64,000 bases of DNA. It comes from Byssothecium circinans. Its lineage: Eukaryota > Ascomycota > Dothideomycetes > Pleosporales > Massarinaceae. The stretch's first letter is position 1. Every line of letters starts with the position of its first letter. Below the pieces are notes generated by a model that was not told where the DNA came from, searched no databases, and saw only the letters and a list, made by a program, of their open reading frames with translations. Positions 33,191 through 44,826 of this stretch are shown here, one piece after another. The position numbers and the translations under genes were made by a program. The stretch is taken from the NCBI GenBank assembly GCA_010015675.1, contig ML976995.1, positions 186,001 through 250,000 on the forward strand, read 5' to 3'.

Positions 33191-36100
33191 TCATCCGCCA
33201 AAAGTAACGAGTCCAGGTGTAAAGCTCTCCTTTCGTTTGTGTTTCGGTGATTCAACTGCAGGTGACTGTGATGGTTCTTGTTCGGGAGTCCCCTGCGGAA
33301 TCTCTGCCCCTTCCGCGTATTCGAGAAGAGCTTTCGCGTCGTCTAGACCCGAGATGGCGAGACCTTGTTTTTCGTCTTCTTCATGGATGACGCTTCCCTG
33401 TATACTTTCTTTGGAGTGTTCACTCTTCTTGCTTTCGACGTCGGGTGATGCATTCTCCGTGTCGTCATCATCCATCAGCGCAGGTGGTCGTTGTCGCATT
33501 TGTCGAGCTTTCTCGAGAGTAATGGTTTTCTGCTGGTACGTCGTAGTGATGGCGAGGGCATCATCGCGGTCAATGGTAGCCTTCATCAAAGCGGCCATCC
33601 ATAAGCGCCCAACTTGTATGCTGTCAACGGCAAAGTAATGGACAATGGGCTTAGTGAACTGAACGCCCCTTTGTAGCCCGGCGCGTGGAGGCACCAATTT
33701 GAAGATGAACATGCCAGTCATGTCCTCGCCTGGAGCATTCGCAGTATCGGTGGATGCGGCGGTCGGGATCGTTGCGCCTTGTGGTGAGGATGGAGAGGAT
33801 GCTGCACGGGTGAGCGCTGCGTGAAACCCAGTCATCTTCTCGTTGTTGGCAGGCAGCACCCGATGTGAGGAAATATCAATGAGGCCCTTCTCTTCTGTGT
33901 CAAATTCAGAGTAAAAGTATGACAAACGTCGGCCACGAAGTACAAACAATCGGGTCTTCCATGTTGTCATGAGGCTAGATGATTTCTTCTTCATCCACCC
34001 GCTATAGTCGCATTCTTTCATAGCCTCTTGCGGAGTTATCGGTTCCCGACCACGCGTGTACGCACTTGTACTGTGCTTCTTCGCTTTCCGCCTTGCGTCC
34101 TTGGTCGATGTGGAGCCGCCTGTATGTCGTTTGTTCAATTCAGGCGTCTCGGAATCAAAGCTCTTTGTTATCGAATTGCCAGAAGGTGTGGTGGAGCCTG
34201 TGCGAGTAGGTGATTGTAAGGGCGATTCTCGGGACGGTGTATCTGCCGAATTTGCCTGTGCTCTCTCGTTTCCAGTAATTGCATCGGAAATGGCGCGCAG
34301 ACCGGTACTTCTCGATTTCTTCCCAAAGAAAGAGTGTGAATGAGTGTGAGCCGCTGGTGAGGGTGAGGCACGTCCGGTTGATGATGCCTCGCTCTGCGGT
34401 ACTCGTGGGGAACGTGCAACTGCGTCGATGCTGGGCGAATCCGTGTAGTTCAGCTTGGTTACAGTTGGCGATGTTTCGTTCATGGATTTCAATGGCCCAC
34501 TATAGTCATGATTGTTGAAGCTGCGTCCGCTCTTGATGCTTGAGCCATAGTAAGCTTTGGCGGCAGGAGACAGAGGGCTTGCGCCTCCTGCTACAGAGTC
34601 CGCACTTCCGATCCGACTATGCCGCCGACTGTATCCGCCCCTGCGCCCAGACTCGCTGACAAAGCTGGGGTTTCGCGAGTGCCCTGGACTTTCCTTCTTG
34701 CGAAGTACGTTGCGTGCCTTGCGGTTATCCACTTCTCCTCCGGAGAAGTATCCGCGGTCGAGATCGTGGGCCATGTCGCCGTTCCGAGCATTATAGGCCC
34801 CGATGTCCGTACTGACTGAGTGAATATGGTGGGAGGATGAAGGCCTCCTCAGCCCCTGCGGTGGATCCTGCGGGGAATTCATAGTCCAACCACGATCGAA
34901 CGATGGGTTCTTCTTATGGGAAGATGCTGACGGCGCGACTGGGGGAGACTTCATGGCTCCTGCAGATGTTGGAGGGGCCATGTTCATTGTTGAGTCGATG
35001 GAAGAATGTCGGCGATTGTGGTTCAAGCTCCGAACTGAAGCAGCGGATGGGCGCGAAGGTGAGACTTGATTGTATTGCGCCAAAGGCGAGGTGGCCTCCA
35101 ACATAGGGAGCGGCGAGTGGCCGGCAGTAGAGTTCGCTCTGGGAAGGGGCTGTCGTACTTGTGCTGTTCTGGACGCCTGCCCTTGATTGAGGCTCGGAAT
35201 ACGGGGAAGGACGGCGCTCATGGATGTTGCACGATTTCTGACCGGGTCCAGTGCAGTTTCTTCTTGGCCGTCCAGCAGCGCCATCTTCTTTTGCGCCTCC
35301 TTTGTGTCCTTGACTTCCTGCTGCAGCGCTTTGATTTTCAGCCATGTTCGCAGTCGTGGTCCTACTGGTCCTAATTCGAACTCTTTTAGGAAAATGGTCG
35401 CTTGATCCATGCCTAACAACACCTCGCCGTTGATCTCCTGCTCCCTGAATATATCGCAATGCTTCTTCTCGACACCGGCATCCTCCAGATACTCTGCTAC
35501 GCGCGCCGGGGACCAGGTCATCACCTCTTGTTCCGTATGCAGGCCCTGCTCCTCCTCTTCTGTCTCATGCCCGTTGATGTACGACAGGCGATGGTGACTG
35601 CTATACTCGCTACCGGAGTCGTTGGCCCGCATGTCCTTGCCGGCGATGCTGTGACGTGGTGTGCTCATGTCTGTGATGTGCTCGTCGATGACGCTGAGCG
35701 TCTCGTGCATGACCGGACTGTTGATTGTCTCCTCCTCGTGAGGTGCGTCGCCGCTCAGCGTCTGGCTGATGCTTCGTGTCTGCAACGGGAGGGACGTTCT
35801 GTTCGCGGGGCCCGCCTGCGGTGTTGCCGTCGGTGCGGTTTCCAAGGGCGCAGGGGAGCTTGATGTCGCTAACGGCAGCGGCGCAGAGGGGGGAGGAGGA
35901 CTGTTCTCGACGGGCGTCGTATCATGTTGTTCTGGCTGGACGGTGGTCTGAGAGGACGTGCGTTGATGAACCGTGGGGTTGATGGTAGGCTTGGGGGCCA
36001 GGCGAGTGTATACTGAAGTCTGGTCAGTAATCTCGATGACGGCTCTGGCTGATCTCCTCACCTTGAGGAAACAGGCCGGTGTCCTGGGTAGAGATGTTTC

Positions 36101-36239
36101 TACCGAGATACCAGCCATCGCCAAATTCAGAGTCGCTTTCGATTAGCTCGATGCGCTCCCCGCGACTGAGTGAGAGTTCATCGGGGGACCTGGCCTGGAA
36201 TTCATGGACGACGACGAGGATGTCTCCTGGGGCCGTCAT
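33191..36239 (-). CDS. Boi1/Boi2/Pob1-type polarity protein (SH3-SAM-PH)
   Basis: Scaffold of polarised growth, acting at the plasma membrane of hyphal tips with Cdc42 and exocyst in yeast relatives. 999 residues in two exons, 36239-36062 and 36012-33191, with a 49-nt intron. SH3 domain: residues 7-64 (VVHEFQARSPDELSLSRGER, then DGWYLGRN), split by the intron. SAM domain: about 225-290 (WSPARVAEYLEDAGV). PH domain: about 725-870 (SGWMKKKSSSLMTTWKTRLF, ending in LWMAALMKAT). Long Ser/Pro-rich linkers lie between the domains. The order SH3-SAM-PH is diagnostic. The ATG at 36239 is the start of the SH3 exon. Divergent from the SP-RING gene at 37165. Confidence 0.94.
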
Positions 36240-37164
36240 TGTGGCGGAAGTGAGAAGTGTCGAGGTGGACAGGAAGACGGGTGTCGGCGGGGAATTACCG
36301 GCGGGAGGTGTTCATAGTGGACGTGGATGTGAAGCAAGACGTGGCGCTCACTCCGGCCTGCTTGAGAAGCCGCCACGCTCGCGGGCTTTAGGGGCGTGGG
36401 ATTGGGGCAACGGGTGTGGCCGCAGTGCACCGTCGTGTGTATACGTGTGCGTGGTAAAGGACTAGAGGGCGGATTCGACGGCGGCGGGAGGGTTCAATAG
36501 CCTTGGAAGGGGTCTGGCGCTAGATGAGAAGAGGGGAGGAGGTCGGCAGGGGCCTTTTACTTGGGGGATGATGTATTGGCAATCGGGCAGCCTAGATACT
36601 TAAGTGCTGGTATCGTCCCCGTCGCCGTCACAGTCCAGACTCCTCGGCATGGGCACGTCTCTTCACGGATAATGCCAGCATAGATGGCTCTGGACAGCAC
36701 TGCGCCCACTTGACCCAGTCCCTCGCGGTAGCAAAATGTCGGGAAAAAAGCCAACAACCATACGCCGCAAACCTTATCGATGGGTAATTCGGTCTTTTAC
36801 GCGTCCCCTAGTTGCTAAGCTCTAGTGGTAACGCGAGTTTTATAGCTTATTTCCCGAGTTTATCCTTCCGCAAGAGCCAGTGTGCCAGTCGTGTACCAAC
36901 CAGACCATGGCAGACCAGCGGCGGCGGCTGGACACGGATGCGGATTAGCGCGCCCCCCCCGGGGCTCGTTTCTCCGACTTCCGCCCTTGCCACCCTGCCA
37001 TCCCTGCCATCGACTTCACCTTCACCTTCACCTTCACCTTCTCCACTAGCACGCCCCGCTAACCCCCTCCAGCCTCGTCAGTCCCGTCAGCATGATATAT
37101 GTCACTGCTTGGACATCGTCGTGCGCTTCACTTAACAACCCACAGGCCCGCAACCTCTGGGAAA
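36240..37164. other. Divergent promoter region of Boi-type and SP-RING genes
   Basis: About 0.9 kb. It includes four tandem copies of TTCACC (about 37015-37040) and an out-of-frame ATG at 37092. No gene supported. Confidence 0.5.
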
Positions 37165-40089
37165 ATGCGCAACCCGAGCACGCAGCGGAATGCTTCCGAT
37201 CAGTATGCTACCCAGTATAACACGATCAATGCCACGGCGAATGCAGCTCTCGGTCGAAAGAAAAGAGCATGGGAATACGTGACAGGTCCAGGCCAGCAGC
37301 TGCTGCATCCCTCGAGCAACGAGCAGCAACTCGCCTCAAGCAGAAGGCAAGCTACGCCGTCGACCCTCAGCAACCCAATTTCTCCACACCTGCCATCCCC
37401 CTCTCCGTCGGAAGGGCACCTCGAAGAGGCCGAGCTTGCAACACAGAGAGACGGAGCGTTTGCGCAGCTACAGCAGGCCGCTCCGGGCAACCGTGGAAAT
37501 GATTCAGTAGCAGACAAGCGTGCTCGGACCGAACAACCGGCACGCCAGGAACGTCCCGTACGCCACTATCCATCCCCATTCAACTTACCGGGCCAGTCCG
37601 ATTACCGCCGGAAATCGGTGGGACAAGGCATTTCAAGCCCTTCCACGACCCCTCTTCCGCTCACCCCAGTCGCTCGTTCGAACCACTCACCGTCGCTGCA
37701 ACAAGTCCAGTCAACACCTCAAGGCGTACCCCCACACCCCAACGCAAGTGTTCCGCCAGCTCAAACGGCTTTTGCTCCACCCCCGAGCCGTTCTTCGTCG
37801 CTTGGAACCCTCCAGCATTCATCTGCCGTTTCACAGCCGGTAGCTCATGCCCAGAGTCCTTCTCTGCCAGTCGATCTGCAGCAGTCCCCAGGAATGACTT
37901 TGCCATGGATCACTCAACAGCAGTGTCTCTACTCGCTACAGCTCTTTCGATCTTCTTATGCTATCCCCGATGACAATCTTCGGGACGGGGAAAGGCTGGA
38001 GGTAGTGGAACGCGCTGTCAAAGAGGAGGATTGGGCATATCTGCACATGCATCAATACTATTGCTTACATACGTGGGAGCCCAATTCTCTTCCCGCAGCA
38101 ATTCAATATCTCCCAAACCTCGATATCGCGATGGACATAATGGCGCAATCTCTCGACTCCAATCAAAGGCTTTCACCACAAACTCTCCACTTCTTTACTC
38201 AGTTCCCAGCTGCGCGACCACATCTCTCAAGCAATTACCCCCAGAGGCTAGCACAGGAAGATGCTAAATTTGTAAACTTTGTCAACCACTCCGTCAACTT
38301 CACTTCCCTCACGTCGACTTGCAAGGATCGCAACTTCCCACCGCTGATGAGAGAGCTGGTCTACGACCTCGGAGTGTCCTCACAAGTTTTCCAGCGGATT
38401 CTATTTACCGCCACTATACGACGTCTATGGTGTCAATGGGGAGGAACAACCGAGCCGACAAAAGGACCTTTCGAGGCGCAGGCCCTAAATGTTTTTGACG
38501 CCTGCCAAACTGAATTCATGAAACGCTACAATGGCCAGCCAAACCATCAACCGCAGAGCTTTCAAACTGAACGAAAAGAGCGTGATCAAGAAGTTCAGAG
38601 TTGGGGGCTACAGCTGGCCCAACTATGCGATAATATGCGACGAATACTCCAGCCGCCAAATCCGACCGCGAGATCCGCGCCTGCTCAACAACAGCAGCAA
38701 GTGGCTGCTACTAATCGACCCCCCCAGCAGCCAATGGCGCATCCTCAGGTACAGACGTATTATTTTCCTTCGCAAATATCACTCGCAAGGAATCCAATTC
38801 CAGCCATGGCTAGACAGTCTGCACAGACTACACAAACCGCAACTCGAGGGGCTCGCCCACGAGGACGACCTCGTATGCAACAAATCCAGCCCCGCCCACA
38901 GCCAGTGCCAGTCAGCCAGCAGTCTCCAAAACCTACATCTGCAAGGCCGCTCTTACCCCCTCCTGGATTTCATGTGCTTCAACAGCGCCTCCCCGATCCT
39001 GCCCGGTTTGGCACCCATCAAGCCCATCTTAGAAGCCCAACCATCCGTGCGCGTTCGCAACCAGCTACGCTGTATCAGTACGTCAAAGGCTTTGTCCAAG
39101 AACCGGTGCGACTCGGTGATGCGAGCTATAAAATCGAGACGTGGACTTTCCATTTGCGGCCTGAGGACCTGCAAAGGGTGCCTGGAGATGTCGCAAGCGA
39201 CCCTGGTGCGCCGCCAATACGGTATGTGGATGAGAAGAGCCGGATGATTCGGCTTCGATGCGTGAAATGGACCATGCCAGTGCTTCCAAACGAGCACACT
39301 TGGTCGATTACTGACACTAGCTGGGTTCCCTACTCATACTTCACATTCAACGGGGTCCATCTGCAGCAGCGAAAGAAAACGCATCACGGGAAAGACTTGC
39401 CAATCGATCTCACCTGCCACGCCAAGGAAGGTGAGAACAAGCTTGAGATTGCCGTAATGCGACACCGCAGCGACGAAAGCTTCCGCAAGTACCTCGTCGC
39501 CATTGAAGTAATAGGCTTCGTTAACCACTCGACCATTGTAAACGGATGTCAAAGGTCCAATCATATTGACGCCGCGACAACCAAAGCACACATCCAGCGC
39601 AAATTAAGCGGCGTAGACGACGACGATGAACTTGCAATTGTTGAATCGACCATAACTATCAATCTCTTCGACCCCTTCAGTGCTTCCAAAATGTGTGACA
39701 TACCCGTTCGCGGCAAGGCCTGCTTACATTACGACTGTTTCGATCTCGAGACGTTTCTGCAGACGCGTAAGAGGGCTGGGGATGCCACCAAGACGGATAT
39801 ATGGAAGTGTCCGATATGCCATTGCGATGTGAGGCCACAGCATCTTATGGTAGATGGCTTCATTGAAGAAGTGCGCGATCAGCTCAAGGAGCAAGGCTTG
39901 GAAGACACGAGAGCCATCATCGTCGATCAATCCCTTGCGTGGAAGCCGAAAGTGGAGGTGCTCGATGGGGTGGCGGACCGCGATTCTCCGGATGCTGACC
40001 GTCGGTCGAGCACAAGCAGGCAGACTTCGGTGCCGACGAATACGAGACCGACTCCTGTTCATGCAGAAGTCATTGATCTGAGCGACTGA
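37165..40089 (+). CDS. MIZ/SP-RING zinc-finger protein, putative SUMO E3 ligase
   Basis: Large nuclear protein, 974 residues from ATG 37165 (A at -3). An in-frame ATG at 37099 would add 22 residues but has a poor context. Near the N-terminus is a possible nuclear signal, GRKKRAWEY. The first 600 residues are largely Gln/Pro/Ser-rich. The SP-RING lies at about residues 850-890: ACLHYDCFD, then WKCPICHCDV, the Siz/PIAS pattern, preceded by IPVRGK. The protein ends in EVIDLSD, which looks like a SUMO-interacting motif. Likely transfers SUMO to chromatin proteins. No intron is needed in the reading frame. Confidence 0.9.
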   Translation: MRNPSTQRNASDQYATQYNTINATANAALGRKKRAWEYVTGPGQQLLHPSSNEQQLASSRRQATPSTLSNPISPHLPSPSPSEGHLEEAELATQRDGAFAQLQQAAPGNRGNDSVADKRARTEQPARQERPVRHYPSPFNLPGQSDYRRKSVGQGISSPSTTPLPLTPVARSNHSPSLQQVQSTPQGVPPHPNASVPPAQTAFAPPPSRSSSLGTLQHSSAVSQPVAHAQSPSLPVDLQQSPGMTLPWITQQQCLYSLQLFRSSYAIPDDNLRDGERLEVVERAVKEEDWAYLHMHQYYCLHTWEPNSLPAAIQYLPNLDIAMDIMAQSLDSNQRLSPQTLHFFTQFPAARPHLSSNYPQRLAQEDAKFVNFVNHSVNFTSLTSTCKDRNFPPLMRELVYDLGVSSQVFQRILFTATIRRLWCQWGGTTEPTKGPFEAQALNVFDACQTEFMKRYNGQPNHQPQSFQTERKERDQEVQSWGLQLAQLCDNMRRILQPPNPTARSAPAQQQQQVAATNRPPQQPMAHPQVQTYYFPSQISLARNPIPAMARQSAQTTQTATRGARPRGRPRMQQIQPRPQPVPVSQQSPKPTSARPLLPPPGFHVLQQRLPDPARFGTHQAHLRSPTIRARSQPATLYQYVKGFVQEPVRLGDASYKIETWTFHLRPEDLQRVPGDVASDPGAPPIRYVDEKSRMIRLRCVKWTMPVLPNEHTWSITDTSWVPYSYFTFNGVHLQQRKKTHHGKDLPIDLTCHAKEGENKLEIAVMRHRSDESFRKYLVAIEVIGFVNHSTIVNGCQRSNHIDAATTKAHIQRKLSGVDDDDELAIVESTITINLFDPFSASKMCDIPVRGKACLHYDCFDLETFLQTRKRAGDATKTDIWKCPICHCDVRPQHLMVDGFIEEVRDQLKEQGLEDTRAIIVDQSLAWKPKVEVLDGVADRDSPDADRRSSTSRQTSVPTNTRPTPVHAEVIDLSD

Positions 40090-41272
40090 GGCTTCATGGC
40101 ATGAGGATGATTTGACGATAACGAAGGTTTTCGACGCATGGCTGTTTCCCCTCTTTCTCTTTTGTCCTAAAAATTATATGGTGAAATGGCGTTTCATCAG
40201 GGGTTGTGGGCGTGTGGGTGGCTAAGCATGGCAGGATGGACTCGGAATACAATTTATGCCTTCAAATCAAAGGGCATTTGGCTTTCTGTAGGAGGAAGGC
40301 ATGGATGGGTTGGTTGTTTGCACATATACCCCCTTTTCGGTTTGTTTCTGAGGATTGCATTCTGATGGCGTATGCACATGAGGGAGAGGGAGAGGGAGTT
40401 TCAGTGTGATTATATATGCAAATTCTCAGAGTAATAACACATAATCAGCCTCACATTTAATGCCGATCAGCTTTAGAGGAAGAATCTTATCTGGTTTGTT
40501 GAGGTGTGGGAATTGCACGGTTGGGAATATTGCACAGGTAGGTCCTTGGTTAGGCATGTGCTAGGTTTGCGCATACTATGTTACTAGGTTAGTTGGTCGA
40601 CGGGTTCCTGACCACCGCATTGACTTTGCGAATTGTGTATGGATTGGTAAAGCGAGAAGGGATGTAGATGTGGAAGAACTAGAAGCTGTACGAGAAGTCC
40701 TTTTCGCGCAACCCTGAATCGTAAGGTGGGCAATTTAATCTTAGCCTTCGCACGGCTCCTCCGCATTTCTATTGTCAAGAAGTAGCCCCTAGCCGCAATA
40801 ACATGAAATTGTACATAGCGGTCCTCTCGTTACCCAGATGAGCAGATAAACAATCACTTCACAGCAAGCAAACCTTATATCAGGCTTCCGTATCACCTCA
40901 TCGCTTTCTCATGGCCAAGATCACACCTCGTATGCTCGTGTTATCTCTGATTTCGTGGCCAGGGTCAAGTTAGGATCAGTTGAATAGAATTAAACTTCAC
41001 CTCTAAAGGGTTTTACAGACTAGTAAACGACGATAGCTTGAGTTAGCGCAGTTGCCCGAAATAGAACAACTTTAGAAATTTCATCCCAAACAAAAAGCCA
41101 CAGCCAATTTTACCTTCTTGTACTACATTCGCTAGCTCAATCGGGAAAACACAGGCAATCGAATCTATTTTGTGCTCCTGCCTCCAGCTCAGGTTCCACA
41201 CAAGACCAACACACCATCACTCAACTCACATTTTATTTACGCTTCATAACCAGCCAAAGTGCGCCACTCAAC
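40090..41272. other. Intergenic region between two plus-strand genes
   Basis: 1.2 kb, AT-rich in its second half, with no supported gene. Confidence 0.5.
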
Positions 41273-43036
41273 ATGGCATCTTTCCCAGCTGTGCCAACCA
41301 TCCCTAAAGACATCTCGCGCAAAGCTTACCCCACCAAAGCCTCGTTCCTCGACCTTCCCGCTGAAATCAGGAACATGGTCTACTCACTGGTCCTGGGTCC
41401 GCCGTCAGAGATCACCGTCGACACGCGAGACTACCACTCCTTCAGCCCCTTTACATTGGAAGCCCTCAGACTGAAGACCGCGCCATGGGAGCGGTCGGCC
41501 AACAACCCAATCTTCCAAATATGTCGACAGCTCTACCATGAAACAACGTCGCTATTCTACGGTCAGAGTACCTTTGTCATCACGCGTCTGTACACCTGCG
41601 CGAATCACAGGCTTGAGGAAGATCAAGCAGGGCTGGCAGCGAAGTGGATGAGTGGGCTAGGTTCGCAGGTTGCGATGTTGAAGAAGGTGATCATTGACCT
41701 AGACCGGACCTGTGATTGGCCTTGCTGCGCCGAGTCATCTCCCGGTGCTGGAAACTTCGAGCATGGCGTCGATGTGTTTGGCTTACTCAAGCTACTCTGG
41801 GCGAATTCGGATGCACAGATTGATATTCGTTTCTGTCACTCTCGGGGACCATCACATCTTCGTCGCGGATACTACCTGCATCGAGGGCTTCGGACTAGAA
41901 CTCTGGCGACGGTGCTGACGACCCTGGCGGAGGATGAGCTGGGTGTCAAGAAGTACTGGCGTACCATTAAGGCTCTCTACATTTTGAGAAATGGTACCCA
42001 AGGAGCTGTTCTCTTCGATACCACACGCCAACCCTCTGGACCCCGCTGGAGTCACGATGCTAGTCACTGGCTCTTTGACATCACAGCTAACGGTGATACC
42101 GTCGAGTTCTGTGCCAGCTCTCCCCCTCTTGGACTACGGAACCTGCCCTCGAACGCGCTATCCCGGATTATCCACCACGTCAACACAGCTCCAGATCATG
42201 CGTCCGTAGACCTTACAGAGAAGACTATCGATGGCGCAGACCCAGTCCTCACCAGCGTATCCCAGCTTACCCGGCGCGACAGCGAAACAGCGTACCTAAA
42301 GAACAACTTCGACGTGAAAATGACAAGCACCGACCCAACAACCCTGTTCTCAAGCTTCGACACGCTGAGGAAATGGTTGTGTCGCTCGCGTAGCGCTACC
42401 TGGCCCTTCGACATCGGACACCCCAACTTCGTCAAGAGGGAGAAACGCGGCGAGTGGAGATTCCACCTCAACTTCGCGCTTGCTGGCAGCAATACAACGA
42501 GTCTTATAGACGTCGGCGTTGGATTGGTCGGCTTCATCGCAGTTACTTCACACGTGTACTGGGACTGCGCCATCTCCTTCACGCTCACGACTCGCGCCCC
42601 AGACGGCTCACCGCAATACGCAGAGCACAGTATCAGCCTCTCCGTCCTCCGTCTTCGGGTCCTCGTCGCACTAACCGAATATGCAATCCAGTACCCAGGT
42701 TCCAGGCGCCTGCAATGCCCCGAGGTCTACATGAACGGTCTGGGGGTCATCACTTTAGTATCGGATCATCAAACTCGCCACCTCTCGTCACAGACTCTCG
42801 CATCCATCTTCCAGGACAACGATAAGAGTGAGCTGATGGAGATGTATGCGGCGGAGCCCGGGAAGAACGGGAGGGATGATACTACTTACTCTTTAGATCC
42901 TATTCTGTATCACGACGGGAGTCTGAGGGTGTACACGGGGTTCCTAGGCCATGTCGTGGCCGATGAGTTGGAGGGGGAAGAGACGCTGGATTATTGGGCT
43001 AAGAGATGTAAGTGGTATGCGGCGGCTGATGTGTAG
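41273..43036 (+). CDS. 2EXR / F-box-like domain protein
   Basis: Single-exon, 587 residues from ATG 41273. Residues about 20-85 (FLDLPAEIRNMVYSLVLG, then FQICRQLYHETTSLFYG) form the 2EXR / F-box-like fold typical of a large fungal family of unknown function. The rest has no recognised domain. Members of the family are often expanded in plant-associated ascomycetes. No defect and no intron seen. Confidence 0.82.
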   Translation: MASFPAVPTIPKDISRKAYPTKASFLDLPAEIRNMVYSLVLGPPSEITVDTRDYHSFSPFTLEALRLKTAPWERSANNPIFQICRQLYHETTSLFYGQSTFVITRLYTCANHRLEEDQAGLAAKWMSGLGSQVAMLKKVIIDLDRTCDWPCCAESSPGAGNFEHGVDVFGLLKLLWANSDAQIDIRFCHSRGPSHLRRGYYLHRGLRTRTLATVLTTLAEDELGVKKYWRTIKALYILRNGTQGAVLFDTTRQPSGPRWSHDASHWLFDITANGDTVEFCASSPPLGLRNLPSNALSRIIHHVNTAPDHASVDLTEKTIDGADPVLTSVSQLTRRDSETAYLKNNFDVKMTSTDPTTLFSSFDTLRKWLCRSRSATWPFDIGHPNFVKREKRGEWRFHLNFALAGSNTTSLIDVGVGLVGFIAVTSHVYWDCAISFTLTTRAPDGSPQYAEHSISLSVLRLRVLVALTEYAIQYPGSRRLQCPEVYMNGLGVITLVSDHQTRHLSSQTLASIFQDNDKSELMEMYAAEPGKNGRDDTTYSLDPILYHDGSLRVYTGFLGHVVADELEGEETLDYWAKRCKWYAAADV

Positions 43037-43696
43037 GGTAGGGTTTGGGAAGTCTACTGACTCTGGCAAATAGATTTCGTGCTACGGGATTGAATATGTT
43101 GCGGGGTATCATCATGATGCGCGATGTGGCCGATTGAGCTCGAGGCTGATTGGACGTTGGAGTTCATGATTATGAATACGGGCGCTCTTAAGCATCTTGA
43201 AAGACTTTTGAGGTAGGTTAGCAGCTCCCTTGCCCACAAGTTTGCTCTCTCCAATCCATGACACTACCTCCTTCTGGTTTTCACACCCTTGCTTTCCTCT
43301 TGCTCCCCTTAACGTCTGTTCGTTGTCGATTCTAAGTAACTCTGTGAGAGTGCCTTGGTGTATGACATAATCTAGAGGTTTACTCCGTTACTTCCCGCTC
43401 GAGATGGTGCTGTTTACCGCTACTCTCAAATTGGACTTCTGTGATGACCTGGGAAGCAGCGTGTGTGATCAAAGATGGTACAACCGGTGGTTGCAGTGAC
43501 GTTTGTAATTTCGCTCAGAGCCAGTTCCTATCACGAAAAGTAAGAGAATGAAGGAAAGAAACAAAAGGTACTTGGTATATCAACAGCTTAGAATGCAGAA
43601 GCGTATATTCTAGCCCGACAATCGTCTTTCATACACCCTGCCTAAAAGAAAGCCCGCCTCCTCCCCCCAATCTCACCCTCCAACCCCTCCTCTCTA
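43037..43696. other. Gap between convergent genes
   Basis: 660 bases of presumed 3' UTRs; nothing further seen. Confidence 0.5.
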
Positions 43697-44826
43697 CTAC
43701 TCCTTCTCCAAATCCGCAATCTGCAACACCGCCTTGCCAAAGTTCTTCCCACTCAGCATCCCTAAGAAGCCCTCGATCGCATTATCAATACCCTCGGTGA
43801 TACTCAACTGCGCCTTGAACGTGCCGTCTTTCAGCCACCGCTGCAGTTTCTCCTGGTGCTCTTTGGTGTGCTTGGGACCCATGTTCTCGTCGCTGACGAT
43901 GAAGCCCCGCATGGTGATGCGCTTGCCGACAACTAACAATAGGTTTTTGATGGGGTATATTTCATGGGGCTTCGCGTTGTACTGAGAGATCATACCGCAG
44001 GCAACTGGAAGGTCGTTAGAAACTGTGTTAAAATGTTTTGAGGAGGGAAGGAGTGAGGAAGGAGAAACTCACCAATGCGGCCAAAGTTGTTCATGGCATT
44101 GATAGCGGCTTCGAGGTGCTCGCCACCAACGTTCTCGTAGTAGATGTCGATGCCGTTGGGCGCGAGACGAGCCAGAGCGTCCGCCGGCTTTTCTTTCTTG
44201 TAATTGAACCCTGCGTCAAATTTCAAGTCCTTGAGGATGAAATCGAGCTTTTTGTCGTCTCCCACGCTTCCAATCACCGTCAGCCCCTCATGTTTGGCCA
44301 GCTGTCCGACCAATTGCCCCACAGCCCCCGACGCCGCCGAGATGAAAATCGTCTCCCCCTTCTTCGGCACTCCAATCTCGTAGAACGATGACCAAGCCGT
44401 TAATCCAGGCATGCCGAGTGCGCCGATGAAGTGCCTAGGATCCAGTCCAAGCGGATTCTCCAGCTTCTTCGACGACTCAGTAGTGGCCTTGTCGAGAACG
44501 GAGTATTCCTCGATCGGCGTGACGAAGGAGATGATGACGTCGCCTGGTGAGAACTTTGGTGTTTTCGACTTGATGACCTTCATGATGGTTCGGTTTTCAA
44601 TGGGCTTTCCGAGGGTGTATGGAGCGGAGTAGGACTTGGTTTCTGGGGCGCGCATGCGGCCACGCTGGTAGGGGTCGAAGGAGGCATAGTAGTGCTTGAC
44701 TGTGACACCACCCTCAGGGGGCTCTTGCTCGAGGTCGAAGGGTCGGTCTTCAATGGTGAGATGTTCTCCGGCTACAGGCCATCCTTCCGGGACCTTCTTG
44801 AAGATGACGCCTTTGTTTTGGACCAT
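43697..44826 (-). CDS. MDR-family NADP-dependent reductase (leukotriene B4 dehydrogenase / PTGR-like)
   Basis: Zinc-independent medium-chain reductase, 353 residues. Exons 44826-44073 and 44004-43697; the intron is 68 nt. The substrate part includes YYASFDPYQRGRM, typical of the prostaglandin-reductase group; the cofactor motif is AASGAVGQLVGQLAK. DIYYENVGGEHLEAA and FGRIVACGMISQYN follow, the latter spanning the splice site. It probably reduces alpha,beta-unsaturated carbonyl compounds with NADPH in the cytosol. A TATA-like TATTTATAAG (minus strand, about 44945-44954) lies some 120 bases upstream. Confidence 0.9.
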
